Source: Pseudomonas synxantha BG33R
GTDB taxonomy: Bacteria > Pseudomonadota > Gammaproteobacteria > Pseudomonadales > Pseudomonadaceae
Assembly (NCBI RefSeq): GCF_000263715.2
Contig: NZ_CM001514.1
Location: 1,164,936-1,228,935, forward strand
Direction of reading: 5' to 3'
Length of the DNA: 64,000 nt
The position numbers and the translations under genes are program-made. Shown here piece after piece: positions 1-9,400 of this stretch. Within the stretch, counting starts at the first letter, position 1. Each line of letters opens with the position of its first letter. The notes beneath the pieces were generated by a model, which did not search any database, had not been told where the DNA came from, and saw nothing but the letters and a program-made list of their open reading frames with translations.

Positions 1-1
1 C

Positions 2-2995
2 CAGGGCAAGAATGCCCAGGGCCAGGACCGAGTGCAGGCGGTGACTTCCACTGGCGAGTACTACGCCACTCATCCGCGCTACCGCCTTGAAGTGCCCAGC
101 GGCGAGTTCAAGCAGGGTGAACATTTCAGTATTCCCGGTGAGTATGACCCGGCGTTCAACGATGGCCACGGTACGGAAATGTCCGGTGTGCTCGGCGCCA
201 ATCGCAACGGCACCGGTATGCACGGCATTGCCTTCGATGCGAATATCTTTGTCGCCAACACAGGCGGCAGCGACAACGATCGGTACCAGGGCTCCAACGA
301 CCTCGACTACAACGCGTTCATGGCCAGCTACAACGCCCTGGCGGCGAAGAACGTGTCGATCGTCAACCAGAGCTGGGGGCAAAGCTCGCGCGATGACGTG
401 GAGAACCACTTTGGCAATGTCGGCGACAGCGCCGCGCAAAACCTGCGGGACATGACCGCCGCCTATCGCCCGTTCTGGGACAAGGCCCACGCCGGGCACA
501 AAACCTGGATGGACGCCATGGCCGACACTGCACGGCAAAACAGCTTTATCCAGATCATCTCGGCGGGCAACGACAGCCATGGTGCCAACCCTGACACCAA
601 CGCGAACCTGCCGTTTTTCAAGCCGGATATCGAAGGCAAGTTCCTCGCGATCACCGGCTATGACGAGACCAGCGCCCAGGTCTACAACCGCTGCGGCACC
701 TCGAAGTGGTGGTGTGTAATGGGCGTATCGGGCATCCCGTCTGCCGGGCCTGAGGGCGAAATCATCCCGAATGCCAATGGTACCTCCGCGGCGGCGCCGA
801 GCGTTTCCGGCGCCTTGGCCTTGGTGATCCAGCGCTTTCCCTACATGACCGCCAGCCAGGCGCGGGATGTGTTGCTCACCACCTCCAGCCTGCAGGCGCC
901 GGACGGTGCGGACACGCCCGTGGGCGAGCTGACGGGAGGGCGCACCTACGACAACCTGCAACCGGTGCATGATGCCGCGCCGGGAACGCCGCAAGTGCCG
1001 GGTGTGGTCAGCGGATGGGGCCTGCCCAATCTGCAAAAAGCGATGCAAGGGCCGGGGCAGTTCCTGGGTGCCGTGGCGGTGGCCTTGCCTACCGGTACCC
1101 GCGATATCTGGGCCAACCCGATTTCCGATGAAGCCATTCGCGCCCGCCGTGTGGAAGACGCTGCCGAGCAGGCCACCTGGGCGGCGACCAAGCAGCAGAA
1201 GGGCTGGCTCAATGGCCTGCCCACCAGTGCCTCGGCCGATGATCAGTTCGAATACGAGATCGGTCATGCACGGGAGCAGGCGACGCTCACCCGTGGCCAG
1301 GACTTGCTCACCGGCGCCACCTACGTCGGTAGCCTGGTCAAGTCCGGTGACGGCGAGTTGGTGTTGGAAGGCCAGAACACCTATTCAGGTAGCACCTGGG
1401 TGCGCGGAGGCACATTGTCGGTGGACGGTGCGTTGACCTCTGCCGTGACGGTGGATGGCAGTGCCGTGGGCACGCGTAATGCTGACAATGGCGTAATGAC
1501 CACAGTGGGCGGCACCCTGGCCGGCAACGGCACGGTGGGCGCCCTGACCGTCAACACTGGCGGGCGCGTGGCGCCGGGGCATTCGATTGGCACGCTGCGT
1601 ACCGGCGACGTGACCTTCAACCCTGGCTCGGTGTATGCCGTTGAAGTGGGGGCCAATGGCCGCAGCGACCAGATCCAGAGCAGCGGCGTGGCGACCCTCA
1701 ATGGCGGTGTGGTGAACGTGTCCCTGGAGAACAGTCCCAACCTGCTGTCCGCCAGCGAGGCGCGCAGTTTGCTGGGCCAGCAGTTCAACATCCTCAGCGC
1801 CAGTCAGGGTATCAATGGCCAGTTTGCGGCGTTCGCGCCCAACTACCTGTTCATCGGCACGCAACTCGCTTACCAACCGAACCAACTGACCCTGGCGATA
1901 GCGCGCAACCAGACCACCTTCGCCAGCGTCGCGCAAACCCGCAACGAACGGGCTGTGGCGACAGCGGCCGAGACGCTGGGCGCCGGCAGCCCGGTTTACG
2001 AAAGCCTGTTGGCTTCCGATTCCGCTGCACAGGCTCGGGATGCATTCAAGCAATTGTCGGGGCAGCTGCATTCGGATGTTGCGGCGGCGCAAATGGCCGA
2101 CAGTCGATACCTTCGCGAAGCGGTCAATGCTCGTCTGCAACAGGCCCAGGCCCTGGATTCCAGCGCGCAGATCGATAGCCGTGACAACGGCGGCTGGGTG
2201 CAACTGCTCGGTGGGCGCAATAACGTCAGCGGTGACAACAACGCCAGTGGCTATTCTTCGTCCACCAGTGGGGTATTGCTGGGGCTGGATACCGAGGTCA
2301 GCGACGGCTGGCGCGTGGGGGCGGCGACCGGTTATACCCAGAGCCACCTCAATGGCCAGTCGGCTTCGGCGGACAGCGACAACTACCACCTGTCGGTGTA
2401 TGGCGGTAAGCGCTTCGAGGCGATCGCCTTACGCCTGGGCGGCGCTACCACCTGGCATCGTCTGGATACTTCGCGGCGGGTGGCTTACGCCAACCAGTCG
2501 GACTATGCCAAGGCCGATTACAATGCGCGCACCGACCAAGTGTTTGCCGAGATCGGCTACACCCAGTGGAACCCATTCGAACCCTTCGCCAACCTCACGT
2601 ACCTGAACTACCAGAGCGACTCGTTCAAGGAAAAAGGCGGCGCCGCTGCCTTGCACGCCAGCAAGCAAAGCCAGGACGCGACGCTCTCTACGGTGGGCCT
2701 GCGTGCGCATACGCAGTTGCCGGTCAGCTCCACCTCGGCAGTGACGTTGCGCGGTGAGCTGGGTTGGGAGCATCAGTTCGGTGATACCGATCGCGAAGCC
2801 TCGCTGAAGTTTGCCGGCAGCGACACTGCTTTTGCCGTTAATAGCGTGCCCGTCGCCCGGGATGGCGCGGTGATCAAGGCCAGTGCGCAAATGGCCTTGA
2901 CCAAAGACACCCTGGTGTCGCTGAACTACAGCGGCTTGCTGTCCAACCGCGGTAACAACAACGGGATCAACGCCGGGTTTACCTTCCGTTTCTGA
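2..2995 (+). CDS. Autotransporter subtilisin-like serine protease (5' end outside window)
   Basis: Secreted S8-family protease that carries its own outer-membrane export barrel (type Va secretion). The reading frame is open from base 2, so the true start, signal peptide and probably the catalytic Asp lie upstream of the window. The catalytic His is in an HGT motif (codon 167-169) and the catalytic Ser in GTSAAAP (codon 785-787). A passenger-associated repeat region with TYSGSTWVRGGTLSV-type sequence follows near 1330-1420. The last ~270 residues are an autotransporter beta barrel ending in the typical aromatic terminus FTFRF. It is like the PspA/PspB-type serine proteases of P. fluorescens and the Serratia SSP family (from memory). 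A REP palindrome follows the stop codon. Family call is firm; substrate is unknown. Confidence 0.9.
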   Translation, partial: QGKNAQGQDRVQAVTSTGEYYATHPRYRLEVPSGEFKQGEHFSIPGEYDPAFNDGHGTEMSGVLGANRNGTGMHGIAFDANIFVANTGGSDNDRYQGSNDLDYNAFMASYNALAAKNVSIVNQSWGQSSRDDVENHFGNVGDSAAQNLRDMTAAYRPFWDKAHAGHKTWMDAMADTARQNSFIQIISAGNDSHGANPDTNANLPFFKPDIEGKFLAITGYDETSAQVYNRCGTSKWWCVMGVSGIPSAGPEGEIIPNANGTSAAAPSVSGALALVIQRFPYMTASQARDVLLTTSSLQAPDGADTPVGELTGGRTYDNLQPVHDAAPGTPQVPGVVSGWGLPNLQKAMQGPGQFLGAVAVALPTGTRDIWANPISDEAIRARRVEDAAEQATWAATKQQKGWLNGLPTSASADDQFEYEIGHAREQATLTRGQDLLTGATYVGSLVKSGDGELVLEGQNTYSGSTWVRGGTLSVDGALTSAVTVDGSAVGTRNADNGVMTTVGGTLAGNGTVGALTVNTGGRVAPGHSIGTLRTGDVTFNPGSVYAVEVGANGRSDQIQSSGVATLNGGVVNVSLENSPNLLSASEARSLLGQQFNILSASQGINGQFAAFAPNYLFIGTQLAYQPNQLTLAIARNQTTFASVAQTRNERAVATAAETLGAGSPVYESLLASDSAAQARDAFKQLSGQLHSDVAAAQMADSRYLREAVNARLQQAQALDSSAQIDSRDNGGWVQLLGGRNNVSGDNNASGYSSSTSGVLLGLDTEVSDGWRVGAATGYTQSHLNGQSASADSDNYHLSVYGGKRFEAIALRLGGATTWHRLDTSRRVAYANQSDYAKADYNARTDQVFAEIGYTQWNPFEPFANLTYLNYQSDSFKEKGGAAALHASKQSQDATLSTVGLRAHTQLPVSSTSAVTLRGELGWEHQFGDTDREASLKFAGSDTAFAVNSVPVARDGAVIKASAQMALTKDTLVSLNYSGLLSNRGNNNGINAGFTFRF

Positions 2996-3010
2996 CCCTG
3001 CACTGGTGCC

Positions 3011-3042
3011 CTGTGGCGAGGGAGCTTGCTCCCGCGCCACAG
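3011..3042. repeat. REP palindrome between the autotransporter gene and moaC
   Basis: Extragenic palindrome of the form CTGTGGCGAGGGAGC...GCGCCACAG, starting 16 bases after the autotransporter stop codon. It can form a hairpin and may act as a 3' mRNA stabiliser or terminator. It is a different sequence class from the REPINs at 33421, 44401 and 51523. Confidence 0.75.
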
Positions 3043-3119
3043 TCATCTATGGAATAAACAGCCCTGCGCAAATTTGACCCACAGGTTTACAATCTCTGCT
3101 CCTGATCAGGAGTATTGCT

Positions 3120-3593
3120 GTGCTGACTCATCTCGATTCCCAAGGTCGTGCCCATATGGTCGACGTCACCGACAAAGCCGTGACGTTCCGTGAGGCCGTG
3201 GCCGAAGCGCGGGTGCGCATGTTGCCCGAAACCCTGACAATGATTGTCGATGGCGCCCACCCCAAGGGCGACGTGTTCGCCGTGGCCCGCATTGCCGGGA
3301 TCCAGGCGGCGAAAAAAACCAGTGACTTGATCCCCCTGTGCCACCCGCTGATGCTCACCGGGGTCAAGGTCGAACTGCGCGCCGATGGCGTGGATGCCGT
3401 GCATATCCTGGCGCGCTGCAAGCTCTCCGGCCAGACCGGCGTGGAAATGGAAGCCCTGACGGCGGCCAGCGTCGCCGCGCTGACGATCTACGACATGTGC
3501 AAGGCGGTGGACCGTGGCATGACCATCGAAAGTATTCGCCTGCTGGAAAAGCTTGGCGGTAAAAGCGGGCATTTCAAGGCGGACCAGATATGA
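3120..3593 (+). CDS. moaC: Cyclic pyranopterin monophosphate synthase MoaC
   Basis: Second step of molybdenum cofactor synthesis: converts the 3',8-cyclo-GTP product of MoaA into cyclic pyranopterin monophosphate in the cytoplasm. The 157 residues match the usual MoaC length and contain the conserved [18 protein letters not shown] segment and the [23 protein letters not shown] core. The start is GTG at 3120, supported by an AGGAG-type ribosome site six bases upstream. The stop overlaps the moaD start (ATGA), so moaC, moaD and moaE form one operon. moaA and moaB are not in the window. Confidence 0.96.
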   Translation: MLTHLDSQGRAHMVDVTDKAVTFREAVAEARVRMLPETLTMIVDGAHPKGDVFAVARIAGIQAAKKTSDLIPLCHPLMLTGVKVELRADGVDAVHILARCKLSGQTGVEMEALTAASVAALTIYDMCKAVDRGMTIESIRLLEKLGGKSGHFKADQI

Positions 3594-3832
3594 GCATCAA
3601 CGTATTGTTTTTTGCGCGTTACGCTGAAGCGGTAGGCTTGGACTCTCTGGAGATGGAGGGCGATTTCGCCACCGTCGATGCTGTGCGCCTGGCGCTGGCC
3701 GGTGACCCGGAGTTTGCAGTGCTCAACGAGAGCAGCCTGATGTGCGCACGCAATGAAGAACTGTGCGGCCTTGATGAGCCGGTGCAAGCGGGTGACGATG
3801 TCGCGTTTTTCCCGCCCGTGACCGGAGGCTGA
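3590..3832 (+). CDS. moaD: Molybdopterin synthase sulfur carrier subunit MoaD
   Basis: Small ubiquitin-fold sulfur carrier of molybdopterin synthase. It is 80 residues long and ends in the diagnostic Gly-Gly (PPVTGG), which is thiocarboxylated and donates sulfur in the MoaE active site. Its ATG overlaps the moaC stop by four bases and moaE begins two bases after its stop, which implies translational coupling and roughly equal amounts of the two synthase subunits. Confidence 0.95.
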   Translation: MSINVLFFARYAEAVGLDSLEMEGDFATVDAVRLALAGDPEFAVLNESSLMCARNEELCGLDEPVQAGDDVAFFPPVTGG

Positions 3833-3834
3833 GC

Positions 3835-4287
3835 ATGGCCATTCGTGTGCAGGTCGAAGCCTTTGATCCGGGCGCCGAAGTCAACGCCATGCACGCGGCC
3901 AATGTGGGCGTAGGCGCGGTGGTGAGCTTTGTCGGTTACGTGCGTGACTTCAATGACGGACGCGATGTGTCTGGGATGTTTCTGGAGCACTACCCGGGCA
4001 TGACTGAAAAGGCTTTGGCCAAGATTGCCGTTGAGGCTGAGCAGCGTTGGCCGTTGCTCAAGTTGGAGGTGTTGCACCGCATTGGCGCCTTGGAACCGGG
4101 TGAGCCGATTGTGTTCGTGGCGGCGGCCAGTGCTCATCGGCAGGCGGCGTTTGACGCCTGTGCGTTTGTGATGGATTACCTGAAGACGCGGGCGCCGTTC
4201 TGGAAAAAGGAGAACACCAGTGAGGGGGTTCGTTGGGTGGATGGGCGAGACAGTGATCACGCAGCGGCGGATCGCTGGAAATCATAG
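3835..4287 (+). CDS. moaE: Molybdopterin synthase catalytic subunit MoaE
   Basis: Large subunit of molybdopterin synthase, which inserts two sulfurs from MoaD into cyclic pyranopterin monophosphate. The 150-residue length is normal. Family features include VGAVVSFVGYVRDFN near the N terminus, HRIGALEPGEPIVFVAAASAHR in the middle, and the PFWKKE motif with the active-site Lys near the C terminus. It is the last gene of the moaCDE operon. The accessory islet begins just after it, with a drop in GC from about 4300. Confidence 0.96.
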   Translation: MAIRVQVEAFDPGAEVNAMHAANVGVGAVVSFVGYVRDFNDGRDVSGMFLEHYPGMTEKALAKIAVEAEQRWPLLKLEVLHRIGALEPGEPIVFVAAASAHRQAAFDACAFVMDYLKTRAPFWKKENTSEGVRWVDGRDSDHAAADRWKS

Positions 4288-4400
4288 GCGTTGCCGCGCT
4301 TTTAACCGATAGCGATATTTAAAATAAATCTATAGAACTGTCAGATCTGACAGTTGTTCCGCCCCTCTTTGCGGGTTCTGATGATCTCAGGACTTACTTA

Positions 4401-6431
4401 ATGATGGGGTGGGACATGGTCACACAAGCAAGCAAATGTCGTTTGTCGAAGTTCAGCATCAGTCGTCCCGCCAATACGCAAGCGGCTAATGGGCTCTATG
4501 CCAACGGACGCCATCAATGTGAAGTCCTCATTGACGTTGTTAAAGAAATCAGTGGCGTAGGCGACGAGTGGGTCCGTGTGCGCTTGACTGATGAAGAGCG
4601 CGCCAGTGTTACCGTTGTCGAATGCTCAGAACATGGCAATCAAACCCTCACACCCGGGTGGAGCTGCGATGTAGAAAAAAATCAATTCACGCTTGGGCTT
4701 TGGCGGGATAAATCACTGCCGCTGGAGCCGGGCAACGACTTGGAAAAACGTCTTGAGCGTTCATTGGAGGAACCTATCAAGCGCTATTTACGTTGCGCTC
4801 CGGACGCACCCATCGGGCCAGCAGTATTTATGGCGTGTGTGACCATAGATAGTTGTGTTTACACAACTTACAGCTTTAAGCGCGACGCCGTTTTTGAGTC
4901 TTTTATCACGATTAACCCTGTTCGCCCAATGAGCTGGGATGCGGACGATATGGATCTTTATGTGGATTATCTTGCCTACTCCAGTGCGCCTCCTTATCGC
5001 ACCTTGGTGGATGTTTACTACTGGACCCCACCAGGAGGCTTGTGGGTAGTAAAAAATATGGGTTTTGATAGCCCGCTGGGTTTGCCGGGGGAGGGTAAGG
5101 ATTTTCAGAGCGTTTTATCGTGGCATTCGCCTATCGATAACACTACTTCAAGCAGGGTAGGAACCTTTATAAACAAGGATGAGCTCGACTCGACACTTCA
5201 TCTGCATGAGATTGATGCAGGGCTTCCTGCACCCTCTCCCGATCCCTTAATCCCGTTTAACAAAAGAGCGACTGTGCTGCGTGCGATCAGGTTGAAGTCC
5301 CCACTGGTGCCTGAGAATCGCGACGCGAAGAGTTATTGGCGGGTGTTGGATAACTATGGCACTGAGCAAAAATTTTTAGTGAAACACACAGATCCACTGA
5401 ATCTTCCTGGCGTTCCTTTTTTTAAATTGACCGGCGAGATCGTTCGGACCCTCAAGCTCATTCTTTTTAAAATCATGTTGCCCGGTGGCAGGTCCGTTAC
5501 CGATGAGCTGTATGCCAATGGGCGTCATCAATGCAAGGTGGTCGTTGAGGTTGTTGTTGAACAACTGGATGCTGGTGGGTATTGGATACCTGCCAGGCTG
5601 TCGGATGCGGAGCGTAATAGCTTGACCATTACGCTCTACTCGCCAAATGTCAATGAGCCGCTTCCTGAAGGTTGGAGTTGTGATAAGGAGAAGAACATTT
5701 ACGATACGGGTCTATGGCGTACACGTATCGATGAGGTAAGGCCGGATCAAAAACCAGAGGTCGTGGCTGGGCACGCTCAGCGACAAGTCGAGATCGTAGA
5801 GCGCTATTTACGTGTGGATCCGAGTGTGCCCATCGAAGAGCGCAGATTCATGGCGTCAATCGAATTAGGTGGGGTGACGTACACCACTAACTACAGTGAT
5901 GATGATGTTGCCTTTGACTCGTATGTAACGATTCGCGCAACACTACCCTATGCGTTGTCAACGAGCCAGCTTGTCGAGTATGTCGATAATGATGCTTATA
6001 GTGATAATCTGTGTGATGTCGATGTTTATTATTGGACACCCCCGGCGGGTTTGCGATTTCTTGTAAATAGAGGTCTTGACTCCCCTGCGTCAATTCCTGC
6101 TGAAGGATGGAATTTTCGCACCTCCTATTTTACAAGAAACAAGCAAAGTTCATTTGCAAAGGGCGGGGTGGTGATTAATAAAGATACTGTTAATGCTTCA
6201 GTTTTGATAGGGGATATTTTTAGCGGACACCCCAATCCATCCGGAGATTCTGTCAGGTTCAATCGGCGATCGACAATAATGCGAGCTGTTCGTTTTTGTG
6301 GGGAATATAATATAACGGGTAGCAGGGATAATAATAGTGTTTGGCGCTTGTGGGATAATTACGGATGCGAACATGTTTTTCGAATTGAGCAATTATATGA
6401 CGGAGATAAGCTTGGTTTGACGGATGTTTAG
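4401..6431 (+). CDS. Hypothetical protein with two tandem homologous halves, upstream of RHS gene
   Basis: I do not recognise this 676-residue family. The protein is an internal duplication: LYANGRHQC occurs at residues 32-40 and again at 370-378, an offset of 338. Further matched pairs in the same order are VDVYYWTPPGGL/VDVYYWTPPAGL, INKDELDST/INKDTVNAS, FNKRATVLRAIR/FNRRSTIMRAVR and YWRVLDNYGTEQKF/VWRLWDNYGCEHVF. No signal peptide or membrane segment is evident. Start 4401 is chosen because AGGA lies nine bases upstream; ATGs at 4404 and 4416 are alternatives. The 3' half is rich in A+T and rare codons compared with flanking housekeeping genes, suggesting horizontal transfer. It ends 60 bases before the RHS start, so the two are probably co-transcribed and may act together (inference). 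Confidence 0.8.
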   Translation: MMGWDMVTQASKCRLSKFSISRPANTQAANGLYANGRHQCEVLIDVVKEISGVGDEWVRVRLTDEERASVTVVECSEHGNQTLTPGWSCDVEKNQFTLGLWRDKSLPLEPGNDLEKRLERSLEEPIKRYLRCAPDAPIGPAVFMACVTIDSCVYTTYSFKRDAVFESFITINPVRPMSWDADDMDLYVDYLAYSSAPPYRTLVDVYYWTPPGGLWVVKNMGFDSPLGLPGEGKDFQSVLSWHSPIDNTTSSRVGTFINKDELDSTLHLHEIDAGLPAPSPDPLIPFNKRATVLRAIRLKSPLVPENRDAKSYWRVLDNYGTEQKFLVKHTDPLNLPGVPFFKLTGEIVRTLKLILFKIMLPGGRSVTDELYANGRHQCKVVVEVVVEQLDAGGYWIPARLSDAERNSLTITLYSPNVNEPLPEGWSCDKEKNIYDTGLWRTRIDEVRPDQKPEVVAGHAQRQVEIVERYLRVDPSVPIEERRFMASIELGGVTYTTNYSDDDVAFDSYVTIRATLPYALSTSQLVEYVDNDAYSDNLCDVDVYYWTPPAGLRFLVNRGLDSPASIPAEGWNFRTSYFTRNKQSSFAKGGVVINKDTVNASVLIGDIFSGHPNPSGDSVRFNRRSTIMRAVRFCGEYNITGSRDNNSVWRLWDNYGCEHVFRIEQLYDGDKLGLTDV

Positions 6432-6491
6432 AGTGTTGTGGGTTTTTGCTTTCTCTCATTCTGGATTCTACGTTAAGTGTCGGAGTCAGAT

Positions 6492-9400
6492 ATGGATGTT
6501 TACTCTCAAGCCTTTAATTTCCGCTCTTACTTCGGCGGCGCAGTAGACCCACGCACCGGCCAATACGGTTGTCGAATTCAGTTGGCCACCTTGTACCCGC
6601 AAGGCCCGCTGGAGATCAGTAGAACGATCGCGCTGTCATTCTCCATGCTGAATAACAAAGTGGGTGTTTATGGAACCAGTTGGAGCATCAGCAACACCGA
6701 GTTTGACAGCACCCTTTCGCGGCTCACACTGCTCACCGGCGAACAATTTAAAACCCAAAGCCTGCCCCCAGTTGGAGGAACGCTGCTGATCAAGGACCGC
6801 AAGCTTAAGGACCTGGTAGTCAAACGACCGGATGCCACGACGCTTCATGTGATTTACAAGGACGGTACCGTCGAGATATTGAAGCGTACGGGCAGCACCA
6901 CGCCCTATCGTATTGATGCTATCCAGTTTGAAAACGGTGAGCGTCTGAAGTGGGAGTACGCGCCGGGTGGTTCTCTTGAGCGTATTCTGGATCATGATCA
7001 GCAAGTGCTGCTGTTGTTGACCTACTCCAACGGGCGCTTGGTACGTAGTGATACGCGAGTCGACGGAGGACGTTATGCGCGTATCGCCTTCACTCAGTCG
7101 AATGGTCGACTGACCGGTTTCACCGCCCCTTATGACAGTCGCGAGTCGCCTCCCAGTGCAAACTATGTATTGGAGTACGGACAAGCTTTTCGCAACGGCA
7201 TGATTGCGATCCGCCGGGTGCGCCCACCGATGGGGGGTGATGAGTTGATCAACTATGCTGAAAACGGCCATCAGTATGCCAATGGTCAACACATCCCCCG
7301 CGTCACCAGTTGGGTCCAGACACCCGCTGCCGGCCAGCCCGGCATGTCACGTACCTATAGTTACAGCCCGGGCAGGAATTTCACCGGCTATCCCTTTTCA
7401 GGCGGTTTTCGTGAGGGCGAGGATAATCTGTACCTCATAGGCAGTGACTACAACTATTGGACGGAAGAGACCCGCATCGATGACATAACCAGTAAGACAA
7501 CGCTGAGCGTTACGCGTACCACTTACAACAAATTCCACCTGCTGACCGAGGAGCAGGTCCTGCGCGAAGGCACCCGGACTACCAGGACCATTGAATATAA
7601 CGTGTGCCCAGGGCTCTTTCCGGCGCAGCCTCCCAACCTCCAGCTACCCCGCGTTATCACGACCAGTTATGCGCTGGTGGCGGGAGGCGCGGAGCGGGTG
7701 GTAAAGGTCGAGATTGAGACTGACGACTACGGTAACGAGCTAAGCCGTACCGAGGACTCCGGGGTGCGCATTGAATACAGTTATTACTCCAAAGACGGAG
7801 AACTGGGTAAGTGTCCGGCCGACCCCCATGATTTGTTCCCGCGCTATGTCAAGCAAGAGCGTCTTATCCCCGCCGGGGGCACGCCTGCCGTCCGATTCAC
7901 CGAGTACACCCATACCCGTGTGCAGCATACGGATAACAGCTATTTTGTCATGCCGGAGTCGGTCACTCAGGCTGGCGCATTCAGCACACAGCAAACCTAC
8001 TACGACGCGCCTGCCGAGCTGGCTGGCCGGTTGAAAAGCACCACGTCTACCGTTGATGGCCAGGTGTTAGTCAGCAATTACAGTTACACCGTCACAGGCG
8101 ACACGCTTAGCGAAACCTGTCGGCTGTTGGGGCGTGAGGGCCACTGGCTGGAATCAGTGCGCACGCACTCTCTGGTCGACAGGCGCCTACTGTTGATGAG
8201 CCGGGATGGAGGGGCAACGCTGGTCACCGCGTACGATGTTGCAGGACGATTGACGGCGCAAACCGCTTCGCCAGGTGAGCCGCAGCAGGCCAGTCGTAGT
8301 TTTGTTTATCACTATGCAGCGCCAACGAAACGCGCTCATTTGGTGATGACTGATGCACAAGGCCGCAGTACCGTCACTTACTTCGACGGGGCGGGGCGGC
8401 CGGTCGCCGAGGCGTTGTTGCTGGAAAACGGTGCAAAGGAGCAGCCCCTCGGGACTTGGCGCTATGACGCCCTTGGGCAAACGGTGGAACGGACTCATAT
8501 TGATTATCTGCCGGATGGCGAGCGTGTATTGACCACGCGCTACGCTTATAACGCGTGGGGCAACGCCTGCCGTGTAAGCCGTGCCGATGGCAGCGTGGCG
8601 ATCGATGAATATGACCCAAGGCTGCACCTGCGTGTAACGGGGGTCGAAGGCGGCGAGCGCCTGGAAACCTATCTGAATGCTCATCATCAGCCGTTCCTGG
8701 TGAACCAGGTGGACGCCCTCGGGCAGATTACCGAAGTGCAGTCATGCCTCTATGACGGCCTGGGGCGCTGCCTGTCACGCGTGGACGTGGACAAGCATCG
8801 CATCGATTACACCTACGACCTGTTCGACCGCATATTGACCACCCTCCACACGCCTTCGGATGGCAGCCCTGCGCGGCTGCGCACGGTGGCCTACGCGCGT
8901 GGAACCAGCGAGTCGCTGCCCAGTTCAATCAGTATCGATGGCAAACAGGTGGGGTCGCGCACCTACGACAGCCTGGGGCGTTTGACTGCTCAGTCCAGGG
9001 GCACGGCACCCGCCACCACTTGGCACTATGAGACAAACTGGACCGAACCTGTCGCCGTGGTCTCGGGCAGTGGGCACCGTCAGCAATGGACCTACGACAA
9101 GGAGTTGGGCACCCCGAGCACGGTCAAAATGTCGGGGCACACGGATAGGCAGTACCGGCATGATCCGGTCAGTGGTCAGCCGACCTATTCAGAGAGTGGC
9201 ACGCTCAAACATGAGTTGTTCCATGATGTGAACGGCTACCCGGAAAAAGAGATACAAACGGTCCTCGGTATGGCACTGGTCACGCAGTATGGTTATTCAA
9301 TCGGCGGGCGTATGTTGCAACACATCTCGGATGATGGGCAGCGTAGCGAGTTTGAATATGACTCCATGGGCAGGGTTTGCACGATGACTGCTGGGACGGT

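Noticed and set aside
1385..2389. Minus-strand open frame of 334 codons inside the autotransporter gene
   Set aside because: Antisense to a clear barrel/passenger region; no start signal or domain.
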